Assembly (NCBI GenBank): GCA_934271525.1
Contig: CAKQRL010000008.1
Coordinates: 1-64,000 of the forward strand
Direction of reading: 5' to 3'
Length of the DNA stretch: 64,000 nt
From: an uncultured Rhodocyclaceae bacterium
GTDB taxonomy: Bacteria > Pseudomonadota > Gammaproteobacteria > Burkholderiales > Rhodocyclaceae
Position 1 is the stretch's first letter. Each line of letters opens with the position of its first letter. Below, piece by piece: positions 7,986 through 16,933 of this stretch. The notes beneath the pieces are model-generated. The model was not told where the DNA came from and did no database searches. It saw only the letters and a list, made by a program, of their open reading frames with translations. The translations under genes were made by a program, and so were the position numbers.

Positions 7986-8316
7986 TGGTCAAACGGCAGA
8001 AAAAGTGGCTTGCGATTTTTTAAAAAAGCAAGGGTTGAAATTGTTGGAAAAAAACTTTTTGGTCAAAGGCGGCGAAATTGATTTGATTATGCTTCAAAAA
8101 AAGGTTTTGGTTTTTGTGGAAGTGCGGTTTCGCGCAGACAACAACTTTGGCGGCGCCGCAGCAAGCGTGGATTTAAAAAAACAACGGCGCATTATTTTTG
8201 CCGCCAATCATTATTTGATGCGCTTTAAAGATGTTCCCGAATGCCGCTTTGATTGTGTGTTGTTTGAAGGGGATTTGAAAAAACCGATTTGGCTGCAAGC
8301 CGCATTTTCTTTATAA
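7978..8316 (+). CDS. yraN: YraN family endonuclease-like protein (UPF0102)
   Basis: 112 residues, the typical length. A GEIDLI motif near 37 and VFVEVR near 55 form the E-D-ExK-like core of the restriction-endonuclease fold seen in YraN. The GTG at 7978 is chosen because AAAGGAG lies ten bases upstream. Divergent overlap with rsmI. In E. coli the gene lpoA lies in this cluster; here it is absent. Function of YraN is not established. Confidence 0.9.
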   Translation: MFIGQTAEKVACDFLKKQGLKLLEKNFLVKGGEIDLIMLQKKVLVFVEVRFRADNNFGGAAASVDLKKQRRIIFAANHYLMRFKDVPECRFDCVLFEGDLKKPIWLQAAFSL

Positions 8317-8330
8317 AAAATTACCAAAAT

Positions 8331-8379
8331 CCACGGTCAACCTTTTGTTTTTTTCAAAAAAAAAGATGGTTGACCGTGG
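8331..8379. repeat. 49-bp head-to-head pair of uptake-like units
   Basis: CCACGGTCAAC at 8331-8341 (+) and 8369-8379 (-) with T7-C-A-run centre, between yraN and the YjfB-like gene. Confidence 0.92.
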
Positions 8380-8431
8380 ATTTTTGATTCTAAAATTATT
8401 TGGTATTTAAAAAATTAGAAAAGGCGAAAAA

Positions 8432-8632
8432 ATGGACATTATGCCGATTGCCAACTTGGCAAGCGCAATAGCGCAAAACCAAACGCTAATGGAAACGCAA
8501 GTTGCTTTGTTAAAAACGGCAATGGAACAAACAAGTTCTGATGCGCTAACCTTGTTGGAAACCATTCCAACAGCAAGCGAAACCTCTTCGGTGATTTCTG
8601 CGCTTGGCGCAAATGTTGATATTTCCGTTTAA
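8432..8632 (+). CDS. YjfB-like putative motility-family small protein
   Basis: 66 residues starting MDIMPIANLASAIAQ and containing an amphipathic helix then LLETIP, the pattern of the YjfB 'putative motility protein' family. The name comes from Bacillus gene context; no function is proven. AAGG lies eight bases before the ATG. It converges with the next gene, sharing the last four bases. Confidence 0.7.
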   Translation: MDIMPIANLASAIAQNQTLMETQVALLKTAMEQTSSDALTLLETIPTASETSSVISALGANVDISV

Positions 8633-9174
8633 AGCGTTTTTGGCACAACCAATTTAAAACAACAAAACAAAACCAGTGGCGCGCAAAATAAAGCGTCCCA
8701 CAAATTGCCAAAAAGCCCAAAGCGCCACGCCAACAAATCCAAACTTAAAACAACCAAAGCAAACACGGCGTTTTGAAAATATAAAAATAACCCAAAAGGC
8801 ACAAGCGCCAAGAGCAAAACTCCGGGCGAAAAACCAAAGGCATACAAATCAAAATTTGTGATGTATAAGCCTAATCCCAACGCAAAAAAATAAAAAACGG
8901 CGGCAAAAATCAAAAATAGCGCCAAATAACGCCGTTGCCAATGAATAGGCGCAAAACCTTCGGATGCTGCCAAGGAGCGCACGGCAATGGCGCTAAGTGT
9001 TAATGATGGCGCACCCATAAAACCGTGCATGGCAGGCGCAATGCCAACAAACAAGGCAAAAACCGTGGCAATTAAGCCCATGCGCGCACGCAAAACGCCC
9101 AAAGGCAATGAAGCGCACAAGGCGGCAAAAATCAAGGCGTGGGCGATTAAGCCATAAGCGTGGGAGGCAATCAT
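8629..9174 (-). CDS. Multi-pass membrane protein of sialidase-like operon
   Basis: 181 residues, almost wholly hydrophobic, with about five membrane segments. The ATG at 9174 overlaps the stop of the sialidase-like gene (ATGA), so it is the third gene of a coupled operon. I do not recognise the family. Context suggests a role in the envelope together with the ArnT-like and BNR-repeat proteins (inference). Confidence 0.75.
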   Translation of the reverse strand: MIASHAYGLIAHALIFAALCASLPLGVLRARMGLIATVFALFVGIAPAMHGFMGAPSLTLSAIAVRSLAASEGFAPIHWQRRYLALFLIFAAVFYFFALGLGLYITNFDLYAFGFSPGVLLLALVPFGLFLYFQNAVFALVVLSLDLLAWRFGLFGNLWDALFCAPLVLFCCFKLVVPKTL

Positions 9175-10283
9175 TGTTTGGAATCTCCTGCCATGAGCCA
9201 CGCTTGGCTAAACACCATATAACGAATGGTCTCGCGCCGCCACGTGTAGCTCAAATGAATGCGCCCGTGTGCATCCACCAACAAAAAAGGATAAGAATAT
9301 TCGCCATCGCCTTTTTCAAGGTTACGCACAAGTTGCCACGTTTTTCCAAAATCTTTGGAAATCCAAGCGTTTAAGCTTGTGCGAAACTTCAAGTCGTTGC
9401 CCACCAACAACCAAGCGCCGCTTGGTAATTTTGCCGTTGCAATGGAATTGTTGACGTTGGGAATATCGGTTGGCGCTAAGGCTTGCCAAGTGGTGCCGCC
9501 GTCAGAAGTTATGGCGTGGCGCACACGGTAAAAAGCGGCGTTTTCATCGTAATCACGCAAAAAGGCGTGCGCTGTTTTTGCGTTGGCAATTTCTATGGCA
9601 GGTTGCAACGTTGCGGGATTGGGCAAGCGCGTTTTCATCAAAATCTTGCCGTTTTCATCCAGCCTTAAAAACTCGCTAAATTTCATAAAAGATTCGTGCG
9701 AAATTGGCAAACCAATTTCATTATTTGCCAAATAAACTGGGCGCGTGCGCACTAATGTGCTGATATTAAAAAAAGGCGAGGTTACCAAACGCCGCGGCGG
9801 CGACCATTTTTTGCCATCTTCGCTTTGCATCACGTTGATTTGACTAGCAGCCCAACCGCCAATGCCAACGCTTACAAACCACAACCACACCTTGCCATTT
9901 GCCGTAAAAAGCACAGGATTGCCGATTTTTCTGACCTGCGCCAAAACGGAACCTGCCACAAGTTCGCGTGTGATGAGTTTTTGCGGCGTGCTCCAACCCG
10001 ATTTTTCTAAAATACTGGTAAAAATAGCAACGTCTTTTGCGCCTTCGCGCTCGCCCGCATACCACGCCGCCATCAATTTGCCGTTGGGCAAGATCGTCAT
10101 TGTTGAAGCGTGCGCCACTTTTGCCACTTTGGGCAAAAAACTACTGGCAAAAAATGGCGGCAAGTTGGTTGGCAGTGCGCCTTGTGGTGAAAATTCGGCA
10201 GGCGGCAGGGGTTTAAATTCCCACAACAAAAAGGCAACAACAGCCAAAAAAATTGCCAAGGCAATGTTTATTGGTTTTTTCAC
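9171..10283 (-). CDS. Membrane-anchored BNR-repeat, sialidase-like protein
   Basis: 370 residues. An uncleaved-looking N-terminal membrane anchor (about 5-22) precedes a beta-propeller with Asp-box motifs: SEDGKKWSPP, SDGGTTWQAL and SKDFGKTW, each the S-x-D-x-G-x-T-W type of sialidases. An arginine-triad cannot be confirmed by eye, so sialidase activity is unproven. It is coupled by ATGA overlaps to the ArnT-like gene before it and the membrane gene after it. The site of action would be periplasmic. Confidence 0.8.
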   Translation of the reverse strand: MKKPINIALAIFLAVVAFLLWEFKPLPPAEFSPQGALPTNLPPFFASSFLPKVAKVAHASTMTILPNGKLMAAWYAGEREGAKDVAIFTSILEKSGWSTPQKLITRELVAGSVLAQVRKIGNPVLFTANGKVWLWFVSVGIGGWAASQINVMQSEDGKKWSPPRRLVTSPFFNISTLVRTRPVYLANNEIGLPISHESFMKFSEFLRLDENGKILMKTRLPNPATLQPAIEIANAKTAHAFLRDYDENAAFYRVRHAITSDGGTTWQALAPTDIPNVNNSIATAKLPSGAWLLVGNDLKFRTSLNAWISKDFGKTWQLVRNLEKGDGEYSYPFLLVDAHGRIHLSYTWRRETIRYMVFSQAWLMAGDSKQ

Positions 10284-11962
10284 GGGTTAATCCTAATGGC
10301 GTAAATGGTTAGCATCAAAGGTTCTGGGTTTTGCATCGCAATAGCCCACAACCAATGATTGCCGTTTTCTCCTGCGCGCGCAAAACGCAGCCCTGAACCT
10401 TTGCTTGCCAAGGTTTTGTATTCATAAACAATTTGGAATTGGTAATTAAAACGCTGCGCCAACGCAATGAATTGGGGAAAATCGTCAGAGGATAAAAATA
10501 TTATTTTTTGATTTTTTGCCAATTCATCAAAAGTTTTGGCATTCCATTTTGATAAATGCAAATGCGTTTTGCCGCTCAAAATAGAAAGCATTGCGGGTTG
10601 TGGACCTTCAAAAAAAACAACGTCCTGCGTTTTGGCAAGGTTTATGATGTGCGGCGGCACGGCATTGACAGCAATGGCTGGAAAAACGCCAACCAACAAA
10701 ACCTTCCAAAAAATCAAACTTGCCGCCGCTGCAATTGCCAAAGGTTTTTGTTGCCAAAAAGCAAAAAAAAGCAAAACGGCAGCGCAAGCAAATAACCAAA
10801 AAACGTGCGCGTTTTTTTGGAAATACAGCACAAAAACGGCTAAAAACAATCCCAAAAAAATCGCCAAAAGCATTCCCAAACGGCGCGCCCAGTTGGCGTT
10901 TGTAAGATTTTCCCATTGTAAAAAAAGTAATAACGAAAAAGGCAAGACCGCGCCCAACAAATAACGTTCAAAAGTGCGCACAAACAAAAATGGAATAAGC
11001 GTTAAAACCAACCACAAAACGCAAAAACGCAACAATTTTCCACGGTCAACGGCATATTTTTTTGAAAAAAATGTTTGGTTGACCGTGGATTTTTGGAATG
11101 TTTTGAAAATGGCAACAAGCCCGATGAAAAACCACGGCATTGTAACAACCAAAAAACCTGAAAAAAGCGTGAAATGCAGTTTAAAAATTTCGCGCGCGGC
11201 AATTTCGTCATTAAAAACCGCGCGGGCAGTTTCGGGATAAAGATTTTTTACCGCAACAAACCACGGCAATGCCAAAATTGCCCAAAAGGCAAAGGCGGAG
11301 ATTATCCAAGCGGCGTTTTTAATTAGCGATTGAATATTCCAAATGCCGCTCAAAATCAACGCCAAAATGCCCGCGCCACAAAGCAAAAAAACAATAGGTC
11401 CTTTGGTTAAAAAACCACACGCCAAAAAAAAGGCGGCAAGGAAAATCCACATTTTTTGTTGTTGCGTTTTTAAAACACACCAAAAAGCAAGGGCGGAAAA
11501 GGCGGCAGTTGGCATATCCAACATAAAACGCGGCGCATCCGTTGCAATGCCTAAGGATGAGGCAATAACCAAGGCAACAACCGCCGCTTCTAATTTTTTA
11601 AAACCAAAATGCCGCGCAATGCCAACAGCGGCAACAATAAAAAAAGCGGACAAAAGGCAAGAAACTGCGCGAATAGAAAATAACGACACGCCATTGATTT
11701 CATAAGCCATTCTGCCTAGCCAATAAAGCAAAGGCGGTTTGCGCAAACGTGGCACATTGTCTAATTGCGGAAAAAGCCACAAGTCTTTTTCCATCATTTC
11801 CAAGGGCGTGCGAAATCCTAAAAAAAACTCGTCTTTGCCAGTAAAAGAGGTTGGCAAATCCGCACCGCACAAAAACCACAACGCCGCGCACAAAAAAACG
11901 GCGGCATAAAAAATAAAGTTGCGCCAATGGCGCTTAAAGCGTGGCATAAAACAATGCGGCAT
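10280..11962 (-). CDS. ArnT/PMT-family lipid-linked sugar transferase
   Basis: About 560 residues (ATG 11962; ATG 11947 also possible). The N-terminal motif FTGKDEFFLGFRTPLEMM with an acidic residue in the first periplasmic loop, and DNVPRLRKPPLLYW, are typical of the ArnT/GT83 family, which moves a sugar from a polyprenyl carrier to lipid A or glycan. About 11 membrane segments follow and a soluble C-terminal part. A complete 49-bp repeat pair is translated within a loop near residues 291-308 (peptide KSTVN ... VDRGK). First gene of a three-gene operon divergent from the patatin gene. Confidence 0.85.
   Translation of the reverse strand: MPHCFMPRFKRHWRNFIFYAAVFLCAALWFLCGADLPTSFTGKDEFFLGFRTPLEMMEKDLWLFPQLDNVPRLRKPPLLYWLGRMAYEINGVSLFSIRAVSCLLSAFFIVAAVGIARHFGFKKLEAAVVALVIASSLGIATDAPRFMLDMPTAAFSALAFWCVLKTQQQKMWIFLAAFFLACGFLTKGPIVFLLCGAGILALILSGIWNIQSLIKNAAWIISAFAFWAILALPWFVAVKNLYPETARAVFNDEIAAREIFKLHFTLFSGFLVVTMPWFFIGLVAIFKTFQKSTVNQTFFSKKYAVDRGKLLRFCVLWLVLTLIPFLFVRTFERYLLGAVLPFSLLLFLQWENLTNANWARRLGMLLAIFLGLFLAVFVLYFQKNAHVFWLFACAAVLLFFAFWQQKPLAIAAAASLIFWKVLLVGVFPAIAVNAVPPHIINLAKTQDVVFFEGPQPAMLSILSGKTHLHLSKWNAKTFDELAKNQKIIFLSSDDFPQFIALAQRFNYQFQIVYEYKTLASKGSGLRFARAGENGNHWLWAIAMQNPEPLMLTIYAIRINP
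11040..11088. repeat. Complete repeat pair inside the ArnT-like gene
   Basis: CCACGGTCAAC at 11040-11050 (+) and 11078-11088 (-), 49 bp with T7-G-A7 centre. It is read in frame without a stop, adding about 16 residues to a loop of the membrane protein. Confidence 0.92.
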
Positions 11963-12007
11963 TTGAAAAAAAATGGTTAAGATAAAGTGGTTTTTGCGGA
12001 TAAAAAA

Positions 12008-14161
12008 ATGTTGCGATTTTACTTGGCTTTTTGCTTGTTGTTTTGCGCTTTGCATTTGGATGCGCGGGTGCGCGTTGGTTTGGTGTTGAGCGGCGGCGGC
12101 GCGCGCGGAGCGGCGCATATTGGCGTGTTGCAATTTTTGGAAGAAGAACAAATTCCAGTAGATTGCGTGGCTGGAACAAGTATGGGCGCATTGATTGCCA
12201 GCGCGTGGCTCTCTGGAATGTCGCCCAAAACAATGGCGCACGAATTAAGCCAAGTCGACTGGTCGGATATGTTCCACGATGCGCCTGATTTCACGGAAGT
12301 CTCACCTCATCGCCGCAGTTTTGAATACGATTATATGGCGGGTGCGGAAATTGGCATCGGTCAAGACGGCTTAAAATTCCCGCAAGGCGTGGCTTATGGG
12401 CAGAAAATCAAGTTGTTTTTTAATCATTTGTTAAAAGTGACGCACGGCGAGCGCACAATTGAATCTTTGCCATTGCCGCTTTCTATTATGGCAACGGATA
12501 TTGGCACGGGCGAGCGCGTGGAAATTAAAACGGGCAACATTACGCAAGCCATGCGCGCAAGTATGTCGGTGCCGGGGTTGCTTGCGCCTGTTGCCATCAA
12601 CGGCAAAAAGTTTGTGGATGGCGGACTAACCGACAATTTGCCCATTGAGATTGTGCGCCGCCGCTGTGCGCCTGATGTGGTGATTGCAGTAAATACTGGA
12701 ACGCCAATTGCCAATAGCGCCCAAGTGGAATCGGTTTTTGATGTGGCAGGGCAAGTGATCAACATTTTGACCGAGCAGAATGTTCAAGAATCCTTAAAAA
12801 GTCTTAAAAAAGGCGATATTTATTTGATTCCCGAATTGGAGAATTTTTCCGCAATGGATTTTGAAAAAATTCCAGAAATTGTGCCGCTTGGCTTTGAAAT
12901 TGCCAAACAAAACCGCCCTGCTTTTTTAAAACTCAAAAGCGATTTGAAAACGTGGGCAAGTTGGCAGGCAAAATTAAAAAACAATACAGAAGAATTGAAA
13001 ATTACCGAAGTGGAAGTCGCCACCTTGCAACATGTGAATCCCGCCGCCGTGCGGCGTTTTTTTAGCGACAAAGAAGACTTAAACGAAAAAACAATCGCCC
13101 GCGATGTGCAACGCATTTACGCCGATGGTTTTTTTGAGCGCGTGGATTACACGGTTTTAAAACAACAAGACCGCAACATTTTGCGCTTGTTGCCAACGGA
13201 AAAATCATGGGGACCAGATTATTTGCGTTTTGCCGCGCATTTGAATTCCAACAGCGCTGAGGGTTCGTTTTTCAATATGCGCGCCGCTTACCACAAAACG
13301 TGGTTGAATGCCTTGGGCGGTGAGTTTTTGGTTGAGGCATCCTTGGGCGAAGAATGGCATTTGAAAGGCTTGTGGTATCAGCCATTGCGTGAATCGCAGG
13401 ATTATTTTTTGCGTTTTTCAACCAAAATGATGCGCGAGAAATTGCCAATTTTTTGGGAAAACAAAAAAACAGGCGAACTTTCGCACAACGAGCAAAATGT
13501 GGCTTTTGCTCTTGGGCGAAATTTTGGAACCTTTGGCGAAGTATCGCTTGGTGCCGCGCACAGAAGCGGGTTTTATAGCCAAAAAATGGGCGCATCAATT
13601 CATTTGCCGCGCGCGCATTACCACCTTTCATCCGCCTTTTTAACGCTTGATTTTGAACAGTTTGACCGCCTTTATTTTCCGCGCCAAGGTTGGTCGTTCA
13701 AAGCCAAGTTGGCGCAAAATCATCCCAAATATACCCGCGCCGAAGGCGTGCTAAAAACAGCCTTGCCAGTAACAAAAAAAGATATTTGGAATCTCAAAAT
13801 AAAATACGCCGCGGCGGCATCTGGCAAGCTGCCTTATTTTGATACCGACCATTTGGGCGGATTTCAAAATATAAGCGCGCTTGCTCCGCACGCTTTGTGG
13901 AGTGATGACCTGCTTTATTTGGGCAACAGTTGGGAACACGTTTTGGGTTCAATGCCCTTGGGCAAAGGCGATTTGCGCTTTGGCGTGTTGTTAGAAGGCG
14001 CACGCGCACCGTTGGCTTTTAGCAAAAACCGCCGAAAATATGTGGATTCATCAGCGCTTTATTTGGGCGGTGAGACCTTTTTGGGACCTGCTTTTTTGGG
14101 TGTGGGTTATTCCGCCGAGTTGAGCGTTTATAATGCCTTTTTGTTTATAGGAATGCCGTAA
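12008..14161 (+). CDS. Patatin-like phospholipase with POTRA and barrel (type Vd, PlpD-like)
   Basis: 717 residues. A signal peptide (1-18) is followed by a patatin domain with oxyanion loop GGGARG (about 29-34), nucleophile GTSMG (56-60) and the DGG dyad (about 204-206). A POTRA-like region follows (about 335-395), then a C-terminal 16-strand-like barrel related to BamA. This is the PlpD architecture, in which the lipase is exposed or released across the outer membrane (family knowledge). The ATG at 12008 is preferred over an upstream one because the signal peptide starts there. Confidence 0.9.
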   Translation: MLRFYLAFCLLFCALHLDARVRVGLVLSGGGARGAAHIGVLQFLEEEQIPVDCVAGTSMGALIASAWLSGMSPKTMAHELSQVDWSDMFHDAPDFTEVSPHRRSFEYDYMAGAEIGIGQDGLKFPQGVAYGQKIKLFFNHLLKVTHGERTIESLPLPLSIMATDIGTGERVEIKTGNITQAMRASMSVPGLLAPVAINGKKFVDGGLTDNLPIEIVRRRCAPDVVIAVNTGTPIANSAQVESVFDVAGQVINILTEQNVQESLKSLKKGDIYLIPELENFSAMDFEKIPEIVPLGFEIAKQNRPAFLKLKSDLKTWASWQAKLKNNTEELKITEVEVATLQHVNPAAVRRFFSDKEDLNEKTIARDVQRIYADGFFERVDYTVLKQQDRNILRLLPTEKSWGPDYLRFAAHLNSNSAEGSFFNMRAAYHKTWLNALGGEFLVEASLGEEWHLKGLWYQPLRESQDYFLRFSTKMMREKLPIFWENKKTGELSHNEQNVAFALGRNFGTFGEVSLGAAHRSGFYSQKMGASIHLPRAHYHLSSAFLTLDFEQFDRLYFPRQGWSFKAKLAQNHPKYTRAEGVLKTALPVTKKDIWNLKIKYAAAASGKLPYFDTDHLGGFQNISALAPHALWSDDLLYLGNSWEHVLGSMPLGKGDLRFGVLLEGARAPLAFSKNRRKYVDSSALYLGGETFLGPAFLGVGYSAELSVYNAFLFIGMP

Positions 14162-14172
14162 AAAAATCTTGC

Positions 14173-14208
14173 GTTTACCGTGGATTTTTGAAAAATTCCA
14201 CGGTAAAC
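14173..14208. repeat. Two uptake-like units, tail to tail
   Basis: CCACGGTAAAC on the - strand (14173-14183) and on the + strand (14198-14208) point away from each other. Each keeps six bases plus T7 on its outer side. The inner GTGG/CCAC parts can form a hairpin after the patatin gene. Confidence 0.9.
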
Positions 14209-14230
14209 CACAAATTTTTTTGGAAAAATA

Positions 14231-15265
14231 ATGTCTGAAACTCTCACCTTACGCGCGCCGGACGATTTTCACCTGCATTTGCGCGATGACGCAGCACTTC
14301 AAACCACCGTGCCGCACGCGGCAAACCAATTTGCGCGCGCTATTGTTATGCCCAATTTAATAGAACCCATTACCACAACCGAAATGGCGCGGCTCTACCA
14401 ACAACGCATTTTAAAAAACATTCCCCAAGGCAAACATTTTGAACCCTTGATGACGCTTTATTTAACCGAAGAAACCACGCCCGATGAAATAGAAAAAGCC
14501 AAAAAAAGTGGCATTGTTTTTGCCGCAAAACTTTATCCTGCGGGCGCCACAACCAATTCTAAAAAAGGCGTGAAAAACATTCCCAAAATTTTCCCTATTT
14601 TGGAAGCGATGGAAAAACAAGGTTTACCGCTTTTGATTCACGGCGAGATGCCAAGCGATTCTGTGGATATTTTTGCGCGCGAAAAAGCCTTTATTGACGC
14701 GGTTTTGTTTTCTATTTTAAAAAAATTCCCCAATTTAAAAATTGTTTTGGAACACATCAGCACGCGCTATGCCGTGGAATTTGTTAAAAGTGCACCCGAC
14801 AATTTGGCCGCCACGATTACCGCGCACCATTTGGCTTTTAACCGCAATGCGCTGCTTTCTGCTGGTTTAAAACCGCATTTTTATTGCTTGCCCATTTTAA
14901 AAGGCGAAAACGATAGAAAAGCGCTACTTGCCGCGGCAACATCGGGCAACCCCAAATTCTTTTTGGGCACAGATTCTGCCCCGCACGCACAAAACAAAAA
15001 AGAAAATGCGTGCGGCGCGGCAGGTTGCTACACCGCGCATTGCGCGCTGGCGCTTTATGCCGAAGTTTTTGAATCAGTTGGCGCGCTTCATCAATTAGAA
15101 AACTTTGCCGCGCGCTTTGGTGCCGAGTTTTATGGTTTGCCTTTGAATCATTCCACAATCACCTTGATTAAAAAAGAATGGCAGCCGCCTTTGGATTTTG
15201 ATTTTGAAGATTCGCGCTTGGTTGCAATTCCGCTAAACCAATTGCAATGGCAACTTTTGGAATAG
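14231..15265 (+). CDS. pyrC: Dihydroorotase
   Basis: Cyclises carbamoyl aspartate to dihydroorotate in pyrimidine synthesis. 344 residues, as in the class II PyrC enzymes. DFHLHLRD near 12 gives two zinc histidines, KLYPAGATTNS near 100 the carboxylated lysine, IHGE and LEHIST further ligands, and LGTDSAPH near 250 the catalytic aspartate. A lipoprotein gene follows after nine bases. Confidence 0.97.
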   Translation: MSETLTLRAPDDFHLHLRDDAALQTTVPHAANQFARAIVMPNLIEPITTTEMARLYQQRILKNIPQGKHFEPLMTLYLTEETTPDEIEKAKKSGIVFAAKLYPAGATTNSKKGVKNIPKIFPILEAMEKQGLPLLIHGEMPSDSVDIFAREKAFIDAVLFSILKKFPNLKIVLEHISTRYAVEFVKSAPDNLAATITAHHLAFNRNALLSAGLKPHFYCLPILKGENDRKALLAAATSGNPKFFLGTDSAPHAQNKKENACGAAGCYTAHCALALYAEVFESVGALHQLENFAARFGAEFYGLPLNHSTITLIKKEWQPPLDFDFEDSRLVAIPLNQLQWQLLE

Positions 15266-15274
15266 GAGCTGAAA

Positions 15275-15709
15275 ATGCGTGCTTTTTTTGCTTGTTTATT
15301 AAGCGTGCCGATTTTGGCAGGCTGCGTCAATGATGGCGTGGCTTATGATATCAACAACGATCGCCAAACCAGCATTTCCATTTTGCGCGAACAACCTTTA
15401 TTTTGGAATAACACCGTGCATTTTGATGTTGTTTTGTCCAGAATGCCCGACTGCACGCGCCGCCACACCATGGGCGATGGCACAACGTCAACACAAATTG
15501 ACGTTTTTCAAGTGCCTTCCAGCGCTTATATTTTAAAAATGGATGACCGCTACTTTGCTGCGGAACTTGAAACCTGCGAAGGGTTTGCAGAAATTAAAGA
15601 CTTAAACGAACAAGGCGAACCAGTGAATGGCACAGGCATTTACCGCGGACGTTTTCACACGCAAAACAAAACGTGGGTTTTCACCAAAGCACAAAATTTA
15701 AAACAATGA
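15275..15709 (+). CDS. Small lipoprotein of unknown function
   Basis: 144 residues with a lipoprotein signal and LAGC lipobox (Cys17). The mature part has two further cysteines about 40 residues apart (near 61 and 101), perhaps a disulfide. GGAG lies before the ATG. It overlaps the next gene as ATGA. I do not recognise a family. Confidence 0.78.
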   Translation: MRAFFACLLSVPILAGCVNDGVAYDINNDRQTSISILREQPLFWNNTVHFDVVLSRMPDCTRRHTMGDGTTSTQIDVFQVPSSAYILKMDDRYFAAELETCEGFAEIKDLNEQGEPVNGTGIYRGRFHTQNKTWVFTKAQNLKQ

Positions 15710-16833
15710 AAAACAATTTTTTTGCCACTTGCCCCAAAGGTTTGGAGAGCGTTTTATTAGAAGAAATTCAAAGTTTTGGCGCAGAAAACATAAAATCCAC
15801 GGTCGGCGGCGTTTTTTTTTCAGGAAATTTAAAAACCTGTTACCGCGCCAATTTGGAATCGCGCATTGCCACGCGCATTTTGCAGGAAATCAAAAGCGGA
15901 TTTTACAAAACCGAAAACGACCTTTACCACTTGGCAAAATCAGTGGAATGGGAATATTTTTTTCAAGTGCACAAAACTTTCAAAATTTCCACGCAGGCCA
16001 TTCATTGCCCTTTGAAATCGCTCAATTTTGTTACTTTAAAAATAAAAGATGCCGTGTGCGACCGTTTTCGCCAAAAAACCGGTGAGCGCCCGAACGTGCA
16101 AAATTTAGAACCCAATGTGCGCATAGCTGTTTTTTTAACGCACAACCGCGCAACGTTGTATTTGGATTCATCCGGCGCGCCGCTTTTTGCGCGCGGTTTG
16201 CGAAAAAAATCAGTTTTGGCGCCAATTAAAGAAAATTTGGCAGCCGGCATTTTAAAACTATTGAATTGGCAAGAAAATCAAGCCTTGTTTGATCCTTTAT
16301 GCGGCAGCGGCACTTTTTTGTTGGAAGCACTTTTGATGGCGCACAACATTGCGCCGGGCAAAAATCGGAATTTTTCTTTTGAAAATTGGCGCATTTTTGA
16401 TGAAAACCTTTGGCAAAATTTAAAAAAAATCGCCATTGAAAACGAAAAACAACCGCAAAATTTAAACATTTTCGGCAGCGATATTGATGAAAAAGCGCTT
16501 TTTGCCACCAAAATGAATTTAAAAAACGCCGGTTTTTCCATTCCTTTAAAACAACAAAACATTTTGGATGCACAAGCAAGCGTTGAAAATGGCTTAATGC
16601 TTGGTAATCCGCCTTATGGTGAGCGCTTAAACGAATGGGATGACAATTTTCACGCCCAACTTGCCCAAACCTTAAAAAAACATTGGAGCACGTGGCAATG
16701 CGCTTTTTTGTCCGCCGATTTGGATTTTCCACACAAATTGCGCTTGAAACCCAAACGCAAAATTCCACTTTTTAACGGCGCATTGGATTGCCGATTGTTT
16801 CTTTTTCCAATGGTTAAAGGTTCTAATCGTTAA
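15706..16833 (+). CDS. rlmL: RlmL-like 23S rRNA guanine N2-methyltransferase (THUMP)
   Basis: 375 residues, matching the N-terminal half of E. coli RlmL/YcbY and the short stand-alone forms. A THUMP domain (about 45-155) precedes a Rossmann methylase with FDPLCGSGTFLLEA near 195 and catalytic NPPYGERL near 300. It would methylate G2445 of 23S rRNA with SAM. Translationally coupled to the lipoprotein by ATGA. A degenerate repeat core (CCACGGTCGGC) occurs near codon 30. Confidence 0.88.
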   Translation: MKNNFFATCPKGLESVLLEEIQSFGAENIKSTVGGVFFSGNLKTCYRANLESRIATRILQEIKSGFYKTENDLYHLAKSVEWEYFFQVHKTFKISTQAIHCPLKSLNFVTLKIKDAVCDRFRQKTGERPNVQNLEPNVRIAVFLTHNRATLYLDSSGAPLFARGLRKKSVLAPIKENLAAGILKLLNWQENQALFDPLCGSGTFLLEALLMAHNIAPGKNRNFSFENWRIFDENLWQNLKKIAIENEKQPQNLNIFGSDIDEKALFATKMNLKNAGFSIPLKQQNILDAQASVENGLMLGNPPYGERLNEWDDNFHAQLAQTLKKHWSTWQCAFLSADLDFPHKLRLKPKRKIPLFNGALDCRLFLFPMVKGSNR

Positions 16834-16851
16834 AAAAATTTAACAAGAATC

Positions 16852-16879
16852 TTGCAAAATGTTTCATAGTGGTTAAAAA
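16852..16879 (+). promoter_or_regulatory. Candidate promoter for the CoA-transferase gene
   Basis: TTGCAA, 16 bases, TAAAAA, ahead of a leader of about 50 bases with AAGGAG before the ATG. A GTTTCA...TGAAAC inverted repeat overlaps it and could be an operator. Matches are moderate. Confidence 0.35.
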
Positions 16880-16933
16880 TGAAACCATTGCGCTTGGGCG
16901 CGTTTTTTTAAACCTTTTTCAAGGAGATGTTCA

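Noticed and set aside
15797..15807. CCACGGTCGGC in the RlmL-like gene as a repeat copy
   Set aside because: Only the first eight bases fit and no T tract follows at the right distance; it may be chance or fully decayed.
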